From Microbulbifer hainanensis (lineage in GTDB: Bacteria > Pseudomonadota > Gammaproteobacteria > Pseudomonadales > Cellvibrionaceae), in contig NZ_JACZCR010000008.1 of assembly GCF_014904735.1 (NCBI RefSeq), forward strand, positions 28,739 to 92,738: a DNA stretch of 64,000 nucleotides, written 5' to 3'. Below, in pieces: positions 7,557 through 16,988 of the stretch. The notes beneath the pieces are model-generated. The model was given only the letters and a program-made list of their open reading frames with translations, did no database searches and had not been told where the DNA came from. The stretch's first letter is position 1; each line of letters starts with the position of its first letter. Position numbers and translations under genes: made by a program.

Positions 7557-8240
7557 ATGTCTGTGCGGGAGTACCGCCCACCCACTGAGCCCTACCTCAC
7601 AGAGGTATACGCTGACGATACGCTGCTGGTTTTTGACAAGCCCAGCGGGCTGCTCAGCGTACCTGGGCGAGATCCGGCCCATGCGGACAGCCTCGCCAGC
7701 CGCTCCCAGGAGAAATACCCCGGCGCGATGACGGTGCACCGCCTGGATATGGATACATCCGGCCTGGTCATCATGGCCTGCCACCCGATCGCACACCGGC
7801 TGCTGAGCCAGCAGTTTCAGGAGCGGCAGGTGGAGAAAATCTACTACGCCAGGGTGTGGGGGGAGCTTGAGGAAGAGTCCGGGGAAATCGACCTGCCCCT
7901 GATCTGCGACTGGCCCAACCGGCCGCGCCAGAAAGTGGACTTCGAAGTGGGTAAGCCATCGCTTACCCGCTGGGAAAGAGTCGCGGCGGGCGGTGGATTC
8001 AGCTTGGTCAGGCTGAAGCCTGTGACCGGACGCTCACATCAGTTGCGGGTACACCTGCAGGCCATCGGGCACCCGATACTCGGCGACCCCTTCTACGCGC
8101 ACCCACAGGCACTGGCCGCGGCACCCAGGCTATTGCTGCATGCGACAGAACTGTCCTGCACGCACCCGAACACCGGTGAACGGCTGCATTTTACCAGTGC
8201 CCCGGATATAGCGACTTTTCACATGGATTCCGGGCTCTAG
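7557..8240 (+). CDS. rluA: RluA, dual-specificity rRNA/tRNA pseudouridine synthase
   Basis: The 227-residue protein aligns along its length with E. coli RluA: YRPPTEPYLTEVYADD at the start, KPSGLLSVPGR (28-38), HRLDMDTSG (61-69) with catalytic Asp64, LPLICDWPNRPRQKV, and GRSHQLRVHLQAIGHPILGD. RluA isomerises U746 of 23S rRNA and U32 of several tRNAs. There is no N-terminal S4 domain, as expected for RluA rather than RluC or RluD. GGAG lies upstream of the ATG. It is followed by a convergent ABC export operon. Confidence 0.96.
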   Translation: MSVREYRPPTEPYLTEVYADDTLLVFDKPSGLLSVPGRDPAHADSLASRSQEKYPGAMTVHRLDMDTSGLVIMACHPIAHRLLSQQFQERQVEKIYYARVWGELEEESGEIDLPLICDWPNRPRQKVDFEVGKPSLTRWERVAAGGGFSLVRLKPVTGRSHQLRVHLQAIGHPILGDPFYAHPQALAAAPRLLLHATELSCTHPNTGERLHFTSAPDIATFHMDSGL

Positions 8241-8272
8241 GCAGGTCGCCTGCCGGAAATCCCCTGCCCGAT

Positions 8273-9556
8273 TCAGTCACTCTGCAGGGCATCAATCGGA
8301 TTGAGCCTGGAAGCCTTGATCGCCGGATAGACTCCGAAGATCAGGCCAATCATTGCGCACACCGTGAAGGACAGCAGAATCGCCCGGAGCGACCAGGACA
8401 CGGCCCAGCCGGCATAGAGTGCAATCATTTCTGATAGCAGCACGCCGAAGACAATACCGAGCAGTCCGCCGAGGATCGCGATGGTGAAGCTCTCCACCAG
8501 ATACTGGGTGCGGATATCCTTTTCCGTCGCCCCGACGGCGCGCAGCAAGCCAATTTCCCGGGTGCGCTCCAGTACCGTGGCAAGCATGATGTTCATGATG
8601 CCGATACCACCCACCAGCAGGGAGATACCAGCCACACAGGACATGACGATGTTGAAGATGGTCTGGGTTTCCATTTTCTGCGCCATCAGTGCCGCCGGCA
8701 CGATCATCGTGAAATCTTCCACGTTGTTGTGGCGCCGGTTGAGCAGGTGGGTAATGGCCCGGGCGGCTTCCCGCGCGTCTGTTCCTGGCGCAAGCTGGAA
8801 TTTGAGCTCGCTGACTTCCGCAGCCAGCACTTCGTGCGGGAAACGCTGCATGGCGGTGGCAAAGGGAATGAAAATCTGGTGCTGTTCCGCCCCCAGTTTG
8901 ACCCCCTCAAAATCCGCGCCCTCAACGAACGGGGAATCCAGCACACCCACAACGACAAACCAGAGGTGATTGATCTTGATCCTTTCACCAATGGCACTGC
9001 GTCCGGGAAAAAGCTGCCCGGCCACGGCCTCTCCCAGTACTGCCACCTGCGCGAGTACCGCCTCGTCTTCCGGCGTCAACAACCGACCTGCCGATAGCTT
9101 GAACGGTGACATGCGGAAATACCCGGGATTGACGCCGGTCGCCGCAGCCTCACTCTTGCCGAACTCACTGAAGGCACTGTACGTGGTCAGGGCCCTTTGC
9201 GCGCTGAAAGCCTCGACAAAATTCATGGTGGCGATGGCCGCTTCGCCGTCGCGCAGGCTCAGACCGCTGGACTGTTTGCGCTGCTCGTAAAGCTCGTCCT
9301 TTTCCTGTTCCGGGCTCTGTACGATCAGGTTGTTCAGGCCCATGGTTTCAATCATGCGCAGTGCTTCCTGTTCCGCACCCTTGCCGATATTCAGCATGGC
9401 GATCACGGCGCCCACGCCAAAAATCATCCCGAGCAGTGTCAGCAGCGTGCGCAGTTTGTGCTGGGACAGCTCCGCCAGTGCCTCCCGGAACGTCAGCAGC
9501 AGCGCCCTGTGGCCGGCGCGGTCATAACGGACTGTCGGCTGTGCGGACTCAGCCAT
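8273..9556 (-). CDS. MacB/FtsX-type ABC transporter permease
   Basis: 427 residues. One membrane helix follows the amphipathic HKLRTLLTLLGMIFGVGAVIAM start (about 32-55). A large periplasmic domain comes next, then three C-terminal helices (about 300-415) with GGIGIMNIMLATVLERTREIGLLRAVGA, the MacB permease signature. It is the last gene of a five-gene operon and overlaps its upstream neighbour by 8 bases. The ATPase is encoded separately at the start of the operon rather than fused as in MacB. The substrate is unknown: peptides, lipids, lipoproteins or small toxins are all handled by this superfamily. Confidence 0.92.
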   Translation of the reverse strand: MAESAQPTVRYDRAGHRALLLTFREALAELSQHKLRTLLTLLGMIFGVGAVIAMLNIGKGAEQEALRMIETMGLNNLIVQSPEQEKDELYEQRKQSSGLSLRDGEAAIATMNFVEAFSAQRALTTYSAFSEFGKSEAAATGVNPGYFRMSPFKLSAGRLLTPEDEAVLAQVAVLGEAVAGQLFPGRSAIGERIKINHLWFVVVGVLDSPFVEGADFEGVKLGAEQHQIFIPFATAMQRFPHEVLAAEVSELKFQLAPGTDAREAARAITHLLNRRHNNVEDFTMIVPAALMAQKMETQTIFNIVMSCVAGISLLVGGIGIMNIMLATVLERTREIGLLRAVGATEKDIRTQYLVESFTIAILGGLLGIVFGVLLSEMIALYAGWAVSWSLRAILLSFTVCAMIGLIFGVYPAIKASRLNPIDALQSD

Positions 9557-10769
9557 TGGAATTCCCCTCTTTATCTGACAGCGCGATATTGGCCACGTCG
9601 TAAAGCGCTATTTTTTCTCCCACAGAGAGGCCCGCGGTGATTTCGATATGGGTCGGCGTGGCTTTGCCGAGTGTCACCGGGCGCCGGCGGAAGTCGCCCC
9701 CTGAATAGACATAGACATAGGGGCCGCTGGTGCTGTGAAACAGACTCTGCAGCGGAATTTCGAGCCGCTCCTCACCGCCCTTCACCTGGATTGACGCGCC
9801 TACGCCGCGGCCGAGCTTGAACAATTGCGGATGCTGCTCCTGGAAACGGGCAATCACCTCATAATATTTCTGCGGGTTGCCCCGTTCGACGGATGCGGGC
9901 GCGGCGCTGATACTGTCGACGCTGGCTGCAAAGTGCTGCCCCGGAAGGGCCTCGATCCAGATATCGACCGCTTGCCCCTTGGCCAAGCCGACGGCCTCGC
10001 GATCCAGCACGTGAAGCTTTGCCTGCATGACACTGACGTCCGGCAGATCCCCGACCTTGCGTCCCGGCCATATCTGCTGCCCGACTTGCGGTTTGTCGCC
10101 ACGCCAGTTGGCCTCATAGGTGAGGATGCCATCGTGCGGCGCAACGATTTCCAGCGCCGCCAGTCCCTTGTCCAGCCGCTCGATCTTGGCTTCGTACTTG
10201 TCCTCCTGCACGGTGAGCACCTGGACTTCCCCCTCGGCGCTGGTGGCAAAGCGGGTATTTTTCCAGTCGAGGTAATCGAGCTTCGAATTCAGAAACTCTA
10301 TATCCAGCAGGTCGTCGAGCATTTCGAGACGGGACTTCAACAGGTTGTCTTCGACCGAGAAGCGCTCCGCAAACGCTTTCTCGATCTGGACCTGCGAGCT
10401 GTCGAGCGTGATACCGAGCTGTTCGGTATCGAGGTGGCCCTGCTTCTCGCGCATGTCTTCCCGGGCGATATCGAGGTCGCCCTTGGTCCAGCGCCGGTCG
10501 CGCTGCATGGCCTCGCCATCAAAACGGACAATGACATCCCCTTTGTGCACCTCGGAGTATTCGGGCGCAAGCCAGGCTATATATTTGGGTGGTCCGGACA
10601 CGGGGGCCTGGATCGCCGTGGCAGAAGCGGCCTCCAGTTCCCCTTCTGCGGCTACCAGTACCGGCGCCCGCGAGATACGGACCTCGTATAGCAGCGGTTC
10701 GGGGTCACTGCCAGAACAGGCGGTCAGGACGATCACAAGTCCCAGGGCAGTCATCGGCAAGCGCTTCAA
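9549..10769 (-). CDS. HlyD/MacA-like adaptor lipoprotein (third of three)
   Basis: 406 residues with a lipoprotein signal (MKRLPMTALGLVIVLTAC, lipid cysteine 18). A lipoyl-like half motif (ALEIVAPHDGILTYEANWRG) and an alpha-hairpin region (about 75-190) follow, then beta-barrel and membrane-proximal domains. Such periplasmic adaptors join an inner-membrane pump to an outer-membrane channel. The gene overlaps both its neighbours by a few bases. Compared with the other two adaptors it is the longest and the only one with a complete C-terminal half (HIEITAGLSVGEKIALYDVANI), the usual MacA ending. Confidence 0.88.
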   Translation of the reverse strand: MKRLPMTALGLVIVLTACSGSDPEPLLYEVRISRAPVLVAAEGELEAASATAIQAPVSGPPKYIAWLAPEYSEVHKGDVIVRFDGEAMQRDRRWTKGDLDIAREDMREKQGHLDTEQLGITLDSSQVQIEKAFAERFSVEDNLLKSRLEMLDDLLDIEFLNSKLDYLDWKNTRFATSAEGEVQVLTVQEDKYEAKIERLDKGLAALEIVAPHDGILTYEANWRGDKPQVGQQIWPGRKVGDLPDVSVMQAKLHVLDREAVGLAKGQAVDIWIEALPGQHFAASVDSISAAPASVERGNPQKYYEVIARFQEQHPQLFKLGRGVGASIQVKGGEERLEIPLQSLFHSTSGPYVYVYSGGDFRRRPVTLGKATPTHIEITAGLSVGEKIALYDVANIALSDKEGNSNG

Positions 10770-11782
10770 CGGTCTTTCTCCACACTCGCCACCGCCTCGC
10801 CCCCATCGGCGGAGGGGAAGTTGACCGATGCCGTCATGCCGGGCTTCAACCCACCTGCCGTGGTCTGCTCCAATCCCACCAACAGGTCGATGACCCGTCG
10901 GCGGTCGCCGCGGGCCCTGTCCCGCACCACGCTGCCCAGCTCGGTGACAGTGCCGCGAAAGGTCCTGGCCTGAGCGCCATCGATCACCACATCCACCGGC
11001 TCGCCCAGCTTGAGGTGGGCTTTGTCGACCTCGTCCGCCGTGGCGCGCAATCGCATCTGGCTGAGATCCGATATCAGTACAACCGGCTGGCCAAAGCGCA
11101 CGGACTCCCCTTCCGACGGCTTTTCACCATTCCAGTTCGGAATGTACTGTACCAAGCCGGCGATCGGCGCTTTAACGCTGAGCTTTTCCACTTCCGCCTG
11201 CAACTGGCCGGTTTCGCTTTCCAACCGTTCGATCTTGCGCTTGGCCAGGGAAACCTTTAACGCACTGGACTGCCTGTGCAGGTCGGCCAGTGCCTTGACC
11301 TCCTCCAGATCGTTGGCGGCGATCTTGAAATCGATCGCGGATTTCATCCGTTCGTTCTTCGACAGGGAGTAATCGATGATTTCAGCCCGCTCCTTGGCCT
11401 TGTTATACGCCGCGCGCTTCTCCTCGATGGCGAGGGTGTTATCCCTGGCCTTCTGCTCTTCTTTGTTCACCGTATTACTGAGTTCACTGCGCGCCTGACT
11501 GAGTTCGGCCTTTTTCTCGATCAGGCGTTCGCGCACCGGTTTGTCATCAAAAGCAACTACCAGATCGCCTTTCTCCACGTGAGCATTTTCCGCCACCATT
11601 TTCTTGATGCTGTACTGCCACATGCGGGAAATGGACGGCGGGGCAATTTGCACCGCTCGCGCCGACTCCAGTTCCCCGGTGATCGGCGGCAGCAGTGGTG
11701 TCTCTGTTTTCTTTGGCGAATTTTCACCGCCGCCGGCACAGCCGGACAGAATCAGCGCGACTAGAACGAACCACTGTCTCAT
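10766..11782 (-). CDS. HlyD-like adaptor lipoprotein (second of three)
   Basis: 338 residues with signal MRQWFVLVALILSGC (lipid cysteine 15). A lipoyl half motif (VEKGDLVVAFDDK, about 71-83) is followed by a long charged coiled coil (about 85-200, rich in Lys and Glu), the second lipoyl half (VKAPIAGLVQYIPNWNG) and a beta-barrel domain (DEVDKAHLKLGEPVDVVIDG). It overlaps the first and third adaptor genes by four bases each, so all three should be translated together. It is shorter than MacA and lacks the final membrane-proximal extension. Confidence 0.87.
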   Translation of the reverse strand: MRQWFVLVALILSGCAGGGENSPKKTETPLLPPITGELESARAVQIAPPSISRMWQYSIKKMVAENAHVEKGDLVVAFDDKPVRERLIEKKAELSQARSELSNTVNKEEQKARDNTLAIEEKRAAYNKAKERAEIIDYSLSKNERMKSAIDFKIAANDLEEVKALADLHRQSSALKVSLAKRKIERLESETGQLQAEVEKLSVKAPIAGLVQYIPNWNGEKPSEGESVRFGQPVVLISDLSQMRLRATADEVDKAHLKLGEPVDVVIDGAQARTFRGTVTELGSVVRDRARGDRRRVIDLLVGLEQTTAGGLKPGMTASVNFPSADGGEAVASVEKDR

Positions 11783-12732
11783 GACGCGTCCCCGGAAAAC
11801 TCGATGCGCGCGCCCATACCCGGCAACAGCTCAAACTCCGGCTTTTCCACCAGCTGCAGGGTCAGGTGGTAATACAGGCCCGAGCCCCATTCCTTACGCT
11901 TCTGTGGCTGGGTAGCGATATCCTTGAGCACAGCCTTCAATGGAGTGTGCATCCGCGAATCGAACGTCAGTTGCGCCTCCTGCCCCTCGCGCACCCGGTC
12001 GATATCGATTTCATGCAACCAGGCTTCCACGTAGAGCGCACTCAGTGCGGGAATTTCGGCAATCTCCCAGGACGGCTGTGCGGTCATACCGACGAATACC
12101 CGCTCGCCAGTCCACGGGTGCTTGCCATACAGTACCGGGCCGGCCCGCTCGGCGCGCAGAGTCATGGATTCCAGCGCCTGGCGCTGGTACGCCAGTTTGT
12201 CCTTGGAGCGCTCTATATTGATCTGTTGTTTCTTCAGCGCGACTTCTCGAGCCAGCTCCGCCTGGGCAAGATCCTCACGCGCCTTCTTGAGGCTTGCCTC
12301 CGCCTCCTGCTTGGCCACCTGATTGGAATCGTATTCGTAGGCGCTCAAGTATTGCTTGGGAATAGCGGCATCGATACTCGCCTTCTTCAGCAGCAGCTGT
12401 TCGCGCTTGAGGGCGTACTGTTTTTCCAGCACGGTCTGCGCATGCTCGGTCTTTTGCTGTTGCAGTTTCTCGCGCGCGGTAGCGAGCGCTACCCGTTCCG
12501 CATCGATCTTCCCCTGTATCGCCGCACCGTCAAATACCGCGACAATTTCCCCGGCCTCTGCCACCTGCCCCTCCGGCATCAACCACTGCAGCTCGACACG
12601 CCAGTTTTCCGTCATTGGCGCAAGAAAGCGCTGGTTGTCCTCTGCGCGGATTTCCCCGCTCAACAACAGAACCGAATCGGCACACAGGGGCGCGGCCAGC
12701 AATAGCGCGGCCAGGGCTATCACACGGCGCAC
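11779..12732 (-). CDS. HlyD-like periplasmic adaptor (first of three)
   Basis: 317 residues with a cleavable signal peptide (MRRVIALAALLLAAPLCA) rather than a clear lipobox. The first lipoyl half is GQVAEAGEIVAVFDGAAI (about 55-72). A coiled coil (about 75-190) holds long heptad-like Gln/Lys/Glu stretches, and a beta domain follows with WLHEIDIDRVREGQEAQLTF. It overlaps the ATPase gene upstream by 13 bases. Its divergence from the other two adaptors argues against recent tandem duplication; they may form a mixed adaptor ring or work with different partners. Confidence 0.85.
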   Translation of the reverse strand: MRRVIALAALLLAAPLCADSVLLLSGEIRAEDNQRFLAPMTENWRVELQWLMPEGQVAEAGEIVAVFDGAAIQGKIDAERVALATAREKLQQQKTEHAQTVLEKQYALKREQLLLKKASIDAAIPKQYLSAYEYDSNQVAKQEAEASLKKAREDLAQAELAREVALKKQQINIERSKDKLAYQRQALESMTLRAERAGPVLYGKHPWTGERVFVGMTAQPSWEIAEIPALSALYVEAWLHEIDIDRVREGQEAQLTFDSRMHTPLKAVLKDIATQPQKRKEWGSGLYYHLTLQLVEKPEFELLPGMGARIEFSGDAS

Positions 12733-13400
12733 AGGCGATCCTCCACGACGGCGCCATCGTTCATGCGAATAATGCGCTGGGCATGGGCGGCGATCTCCGG
12801 TTCGTGCGTTACCATGACAATGGTTTGCCCCTCCCGGTGCAGTGCGCGCAGTAACCCGAGGATTTCTTCAGAGGTACGGCTATCCAGGTTGCCGGTCGGT
12901 TCATCGGCGAAAATCACCTTGGGCTGATTGACCAGCGCACGCGCAATGGCCACCCGCTGGCGCTGTCCTCCGGACATTTCAAAGGGTTTATGTTCCATTC
13001 GGTGCCCGAGGCCGACCAGTTCCAGCATTTGCCGGGCGCGTTCGCGCGCCAGCGCCGTATCGACACCGGAGTAGCGCAGGGGCAACATCACATTCTGTAC
13101 CGCCGTCATGCGTGGCAGTAGGTGAAAGGTCTGGAAGATAAAACCGATATGGCGATTGCGGATGGCGGAAAGGGTCGTGTCGTCGAAGCAGCCTACCTCC
13201 TGCCCGTCGAGCCAGTACTGCCCCGACGTCTGCTGATCGAGACAGCCGAGAATATTCATTAACGTCGATTTACCGGAACCCGAAGAACCCATAATCGCGA
13301 CGAATTCGTTCTTTTCTATTTGGAGGGAAACATTGGCGAGCGCCACAACCCTGGCATCCCCCTCTCCGTATTCCCGACAGAGTTCTTTTATTGTTATCAC
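12720..13400 (-). CDS. MacB/LolD-type ABC transporter ATP-binding protein
   Basis: 226 residues with all ATPase motifs: Walker A GSSGSGKS (38-45), Q-loop Gln90, signature SGGQ (143-146), Walker B VIFADEP (162-168) and the switch His in VTHEPE. The sequence is of the MacB/LolD/FtsE group, which powers mechanotransmission rather than translocation through the membrane. It is the first gene of the five-gene export operon; the permease is the last. The intergenic region to the divergent OmpW-like gene (13401-13690) should contain both promoters. Confidence 0.94.
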   Translation of the reverse strand: MITIKELCREYGEGDARVVALANVSLQIEKNEFVAIMGSSGSGKSTLMNILGCLDQQTSGQYWLDGQEVGCFDDTTLSAIRNRHIGFIFQTFHLLPRMTAVQNVMLPLRYSGVDTALARERARQMLELVGLGHRMEHKPFEMSGGQRQRVAIARALVNQPKVIFADEPTGNLDSRTSEEILGLLRALHREGQTIVMVTHEPEIAAHAQRIIRMNDGAVVEDRLCAV

Positions 13401-13690
13401 GCTAACCTGCCCGGTGCTGCTTGTCTTCCAACCGAGCCTGAGCCCAGATCCGGATAATTAACAGGGTAAACATCATTGGCTGGTGTGACAACGATATCCC
13501 GGCAGTCTCCCGCACTCCCTGACCGATGAATTTTCTGTGGCAATTTCCCCACCCGACCGCGCAGCTGCGGCGCGAAGTGCTATTTTCTAGTGTTAGTTTT
13601 GTAGCGAGATTCGGCCCCGCCGACGTACCTCGCGCCAGCACGCGAATGGAACATCGCTTGCGGAAAGTATCGAATAAGAAGGAACTGACC

Positions 13691-14434
13691 ATGAAACCGA
13701 TTCGCTTTATTGTCGCACTGGCCATGTCAGCCCCTCTGGTGGCACAGGCGCAGCAGGACTGGCGCGAGATGGACTGGGGCGAATTTTTCGTACGGATCGG
13801 TAGTAGTTATGTCGACCCGAATGGCGACGCCACACCACTCAAGTTTGCCGTGCTGCAGCACTGGGATCTCTACAATACCACTTGGGAATTTAACAGCGAC
13901 ACCACCTGGAACGTGTCCGCGGTATGGCGGCCAATGGAACACTGGGGTGTCGAACTGGTACAGGTTGGCGATGCACAATACGATATCGACCTGGCACATT
14001 TCACTGCCATTCCGGGACGCGATGTCATCCCACTTGGCGACTTCAAAGTCTCCTCGTCCACGGCGTTCATCAACTGGTATCCGCTCGGTGCCGACTGCCT
14101 CGGCCGTCCCTATTTCGGCATCGGCGTCAACTACACCGACTTTCGCGACGGCAATCTGAGTAGAGAATTCAGCGATTACCTGATCGACACCGACCTGGCC
14201 ACCGGCAGGGGCAGCTTCAATCTCGGTTACTCCTGGGGCTGGGCAACACAACTCGGCGTGGACTTTACCTACAGTCACGATACTCCCTTTCTGGCCAATC
14301 TCAGCGTTCTCTATTTTCAGTCGGATACGACTGCCCGCGTCATTTTCCCCACGCGCTTGGGGCACGACCACCTGCGTTCCGACGTCGATTACGATCCCTG
14401 GGTCGTCAACCTGAGTATTGGTTATAAATTCTAA
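13691..14434 (+). CDS. OmpW-family outer-membrane beta-barrel protein
   Basis: 247 residues with signal peptide MKPIRFIVALAMSAPLVAQA, then an eight-stranded-barrel type sequence. Features include FFVRIGSSYVDPNGD near the mature N-terminus, WNVSAVWRPMEHWGVEL, RPYFGIGVNYTDF and a terminal aromatic residue (IGYKF). OmpW proteins form small hydrophobic-lined channels and respond to osmotic and redox stress. The open frame extends upstream to 13526, but the ATG at 13691 has AAGGA upstream and begins a perfect signal peptide. It is divergent from the ABC export operon. Confidence 0.88.
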   Translation: MKPIRFIVALAMSAPLVAQAQQDWREMDWGEFFVRIGSSYVDPNGDATPLKFAVLQHWDLYNTTWEFNSDTTWNVSAVWRPMEHWGVELVQVGDAQYDIDLAHFTAIPGRDVIPLGDFKVSSSTAFINWYPLGADCLGRPYFGIGVNYTDFRDGNLSREFSDYLIDTDLATGRGSFNLGYSWGWATQLGVDFTYSHDTPFLANLSVLYFQSDTTARVIFPTRLGHDHLRSDVDYDPWVVNLSIGYKF

Positions 14435-14565
14435 CTGACCCCGCGTGTAACCACGCGCATGCCCGAAAAACGACAAGACAAAATTGACTGGCCGCTCAAC
14501 GGAACATTGGTTCCGCGCTCTGGCGCCAATCAAAACGACACCACGATATAACCTCAGGAATAACC

Positions 14566-16944
14566 GTGGGCAGACAGAGACCAGAAATTCCGATGCACTG
14601 CACAGGCCCGATAAAACCATGCCGGCCTAACCCGTGGCTGGCACTGGGACTGTCAGCTACCGCATTATTGGCGGCGATCAGCACGCCCGCATGGGCCACC
14701 TGTAGCCCCGGCAATATCGGTACGGCCGCCGCGGACACCATCCTCTGCGACGAAGATAACGATGCCGAAGGCGCCGATGTGGATGCGCTGGGCGGCGATG
14801 ACGTCCTGAACCTGAATGGTGGCACGATCGGCAATGTGGACGCCGGCACCGGAGCCGATACCATCAACATTCTCGGGGCCGATGTGGAAAACGAGGTCCG
14901 CGCCGGCAGCGGCAACGACACCATTATCCTGAATAACCGCGACAGCGATATCGGCGGCTTTGGCAGCGGCGGTATCGATGCCGGCGAGGGCAACGACACC
15001 ATCCAGCTTCTGGACGGCCTCGCGTTCTCGGTGCGCGGCGGTGATGGCAACGACGATATCCTGCTCGACGGCGGCTTCGTATTCAATTTTCTCGATGCCG
15101 GCGCCGGCGACGACACCATTTACTGGGACGAGGGACTGGCATTCGACGTACGCGGCGGTGACGGTTCCGACACCCTCCGTATTGACGCTTTTGCCTACGA
15201 CGGCGAGGCCGTGCTCGACGGCGGTGACGACCTGAGTAGCGACGACGGTTATATCGATACACTGACGTTTGTGCTCGACCACGAGGTGGACGGCCGCCTG
15301 CTGCGCAACTGGGAGCGGATTGTCATCTGGGGAAGCTCCAAGATGATTTTCACAAACTCACTGTCAGTTGGCGGCGGTGTGGACGGCGATGGTAATGATC
15401 TGGGGCTGGATATCCTGTTCGGCGGGCTGGTGCAGTTCCGGCCGCGCAACTTTGTCGTCACCGGCAATATTGCTGTGGCCGGTACGCTGGATCTCGGCGA
15501 CGGAGTTTTCGGCAGTCTGACTGTAGCCGCAGACGGGGACGGTAACTTCGGCGACTATATCGGAAAAAACGGTCGGCTCTGGATCGACACGCTTCTCTAC
15601 GACGACGCTTCGCCCTCGGATCTGTTGCGAGTATCCGGGGATGTTTCCGGGCAAACCCTGGTGCGCGTCACCAATCGCGGCGGCATTGGCGCCGAGACAA
15701 CCGGGGACGGTATCCAGATCGTCGACATCGGTGGCGCCTCTCCCGCGGACGCCTTTGTGCTGGACGGCGATTTTACGACGCGCGACCGGCAACCGGCGAT
15801 CATCGGTGGCGCCTACGCCTATACCCTGCACCACAATGGTGTCGCCGATCCGCAGGATGGCGGCTGGTATCTCCGCTCTACGCTGGACCACCCGCAGTCC
15901 GGTATCGACGACGCAATTCGCTGGCAGCCGGGCGCAGTTCTCTACGAAGTCTACCCGCAGGTTTTGCGCGCGCTGAACCAGCCGGACACATTGCGTCAGC
16001 GCGTCGGCAATCGATTCTGGGTCGGTTCCAGTTATGAGGATCAGGGCCGCTGTGACTACATGACATCGGTCGAACGCAGCATCGATGGCGGTGGCGCCTG
16101 GATCCGGCTGCTGGGTCGTTACGATGAAATGGATCCCACGGCATCCTCCACCAGTGCCAGCTGGCGGCAGGATTTATACCGACTGCAGCTCGGCGTGGAT
16201 GTTCCGCTCAACTTCACGGTGCGCGGCACCCAGCCTATCGCCAGCGTGGCGCTGCACTATGGCGACGCGGAGGCCGATGTAAGGTCTTTCTTTGGCAACA
16301 GCAGTATCGATGTCCAACAGTATGGTGTCAGTACCTACCTGACCTGGTATGGAATAGACGGCAGCTATTTCGATGGGCAACTGCACATCAACTGGTTTGA
16401 CACCGACCTGGATGCCTACGACCTGCGCCGACTGCCGCAGAGCCGGGATGCACTCGGTTACGCCCTGTCACTGGAGGGCGGGCGCAGCTTCAAGTTGCGG
16501 GGCTATTACTCGGTCACCCCCCAGGCTCAACTGATCTATTCCAGTGAGAATGCGGACAATATCACCGATGTGTACGACGTCCGCATGACCGATGCCGACA
16601 ACAATGCCTTTCGCCTGCGCATTGGAGCCACCTTTGACAGGCGCGTCAGCCAACACAAAACCAGCCGGCACATGTTCGGCGAAGTGCCGCTGGAAAGAAT
16701 CAACTTCTATATCACCCCCAGCATTCTGTACAACTTCGGTGAGGACACGAGCGTCACCGTATCCGGTGTCACGCTGCGACAGGAAGAGGATGACTGGCGC
16801 GGCAAATTAAGCTTCGGTGCCACTTACGATGAGTGTGGGGATCAATGCTCCGTCTACGGGGAGATCAACGCATCCACCAGCCTGGAAAACTTCGGCGACA
16901 GTTCCGGTGGCGGACTGGAATTCGGACTCCGCTTCAAGTGGTAA
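14566..16944 (+). CDS. Autotransporter with RTX-like repeats and outer-membrane barrel
   Basis: 792 residues. The start chosen is GTG at 14566, preceded by AGGA; ATG at 14593 is an alternative. An extended signal peptide (residues to about 44, TPAWA) leads into six or more RTX-like nonapeptide-type repeats at about 85-205 (such as GAGSGNDTI, GEGNDTIQL, GGDGNDDIL). A beta-rich passenger follows (about 230-430). The C-terminal 270 residues look like an autotransporter barrel ending in GLRFKW. RTX repeats bind calcium outside the cell and are normally exported by type I systems; here they appear joined to a type V barrel. No function can be assigned. It may be an adhesin or surface protein. Confidence 0.8.
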   Translation: MGRQRPEIPMHCTGPIKPCRPNPWLALGLSATALLAAISTPAWATCSPGNIGTAAADTILCDEDNDAEGADVDALGGDDVLNLNGGTIGNVDAGTGADTINILGADVENEVRAGSGNDTIILNNRDSDIGGFGSGGIDAGEGNDTIQLLDGLAFSVRGGDGNDDILLDGGFVFNFLDAGAGDDTIYWDEGLAFDVRGGDGSDTLRIDAFAYDGEAVLDGGDDLSSDDGYIDTLTFVLDHEVDGRLLRNWERIVIWGSSKMIFTNSLSVGGGVDGDGNDLGLDILFGGLVQFRPRNFVVTGNIAVAGTLDLGDGVFGSLTVAADGDGNFGDYIGKNGRLWIDTLLYDDASPSDLLRVSGDVSGQTLVRVTNRGGIGAETTGDGIQIVDIGGASPADAFVLDGDFTTRDRQPAIIGGAYAYTLHHNGVADPQDGGWYLRSTLDHPQSGIDDAIRWQPGAVLYEVYPQVLRALNQPDTLRQRVGNRFWVGSSYEDQGRCDYMTSVERSIDGGGAWIRLLGRYDEMDPTASSTSASWRQDLYRLQLGVDVPLNFTVRGTQPIASVALHYGDAEADVRSFFGNSSIDVQQYGVSTYLTWYGIDGSYFDGQLHINWFDTDLDAYDLRRLPQSRDALGYALSLEGGRSFKLRGYYSVTPQAQLIYSSENADNITDVYDVRMTDADNNAFRLRIGATFDRRVSQHKTSRHMFGEVPLERINFYITPSILYNFGEDTSVTVSGVTLRQEEDDWRGKLSFGATYDECGDQCSVYGEINASTSLENFGDSSGGGLEFGLRFKW

Positions 16945-16945
16945 A

Positions 16946-16967
16946 CGCGCGCCTACACCGGCGCGCG
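16946..16967. terminator. Hairpin between convergent genes
   Basis: CGCGCGCC (16946-16953) pairs perfectly with GGCGCGCG (16960-16967) around TACACC, one base after the autotransporter stop and 21 bases from the end of the convergent HD gene. It has no T run on either side. Confidence 0.4.
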
Positions 16968-16988
16968 CCCACCCTGTAATGATCAGCT

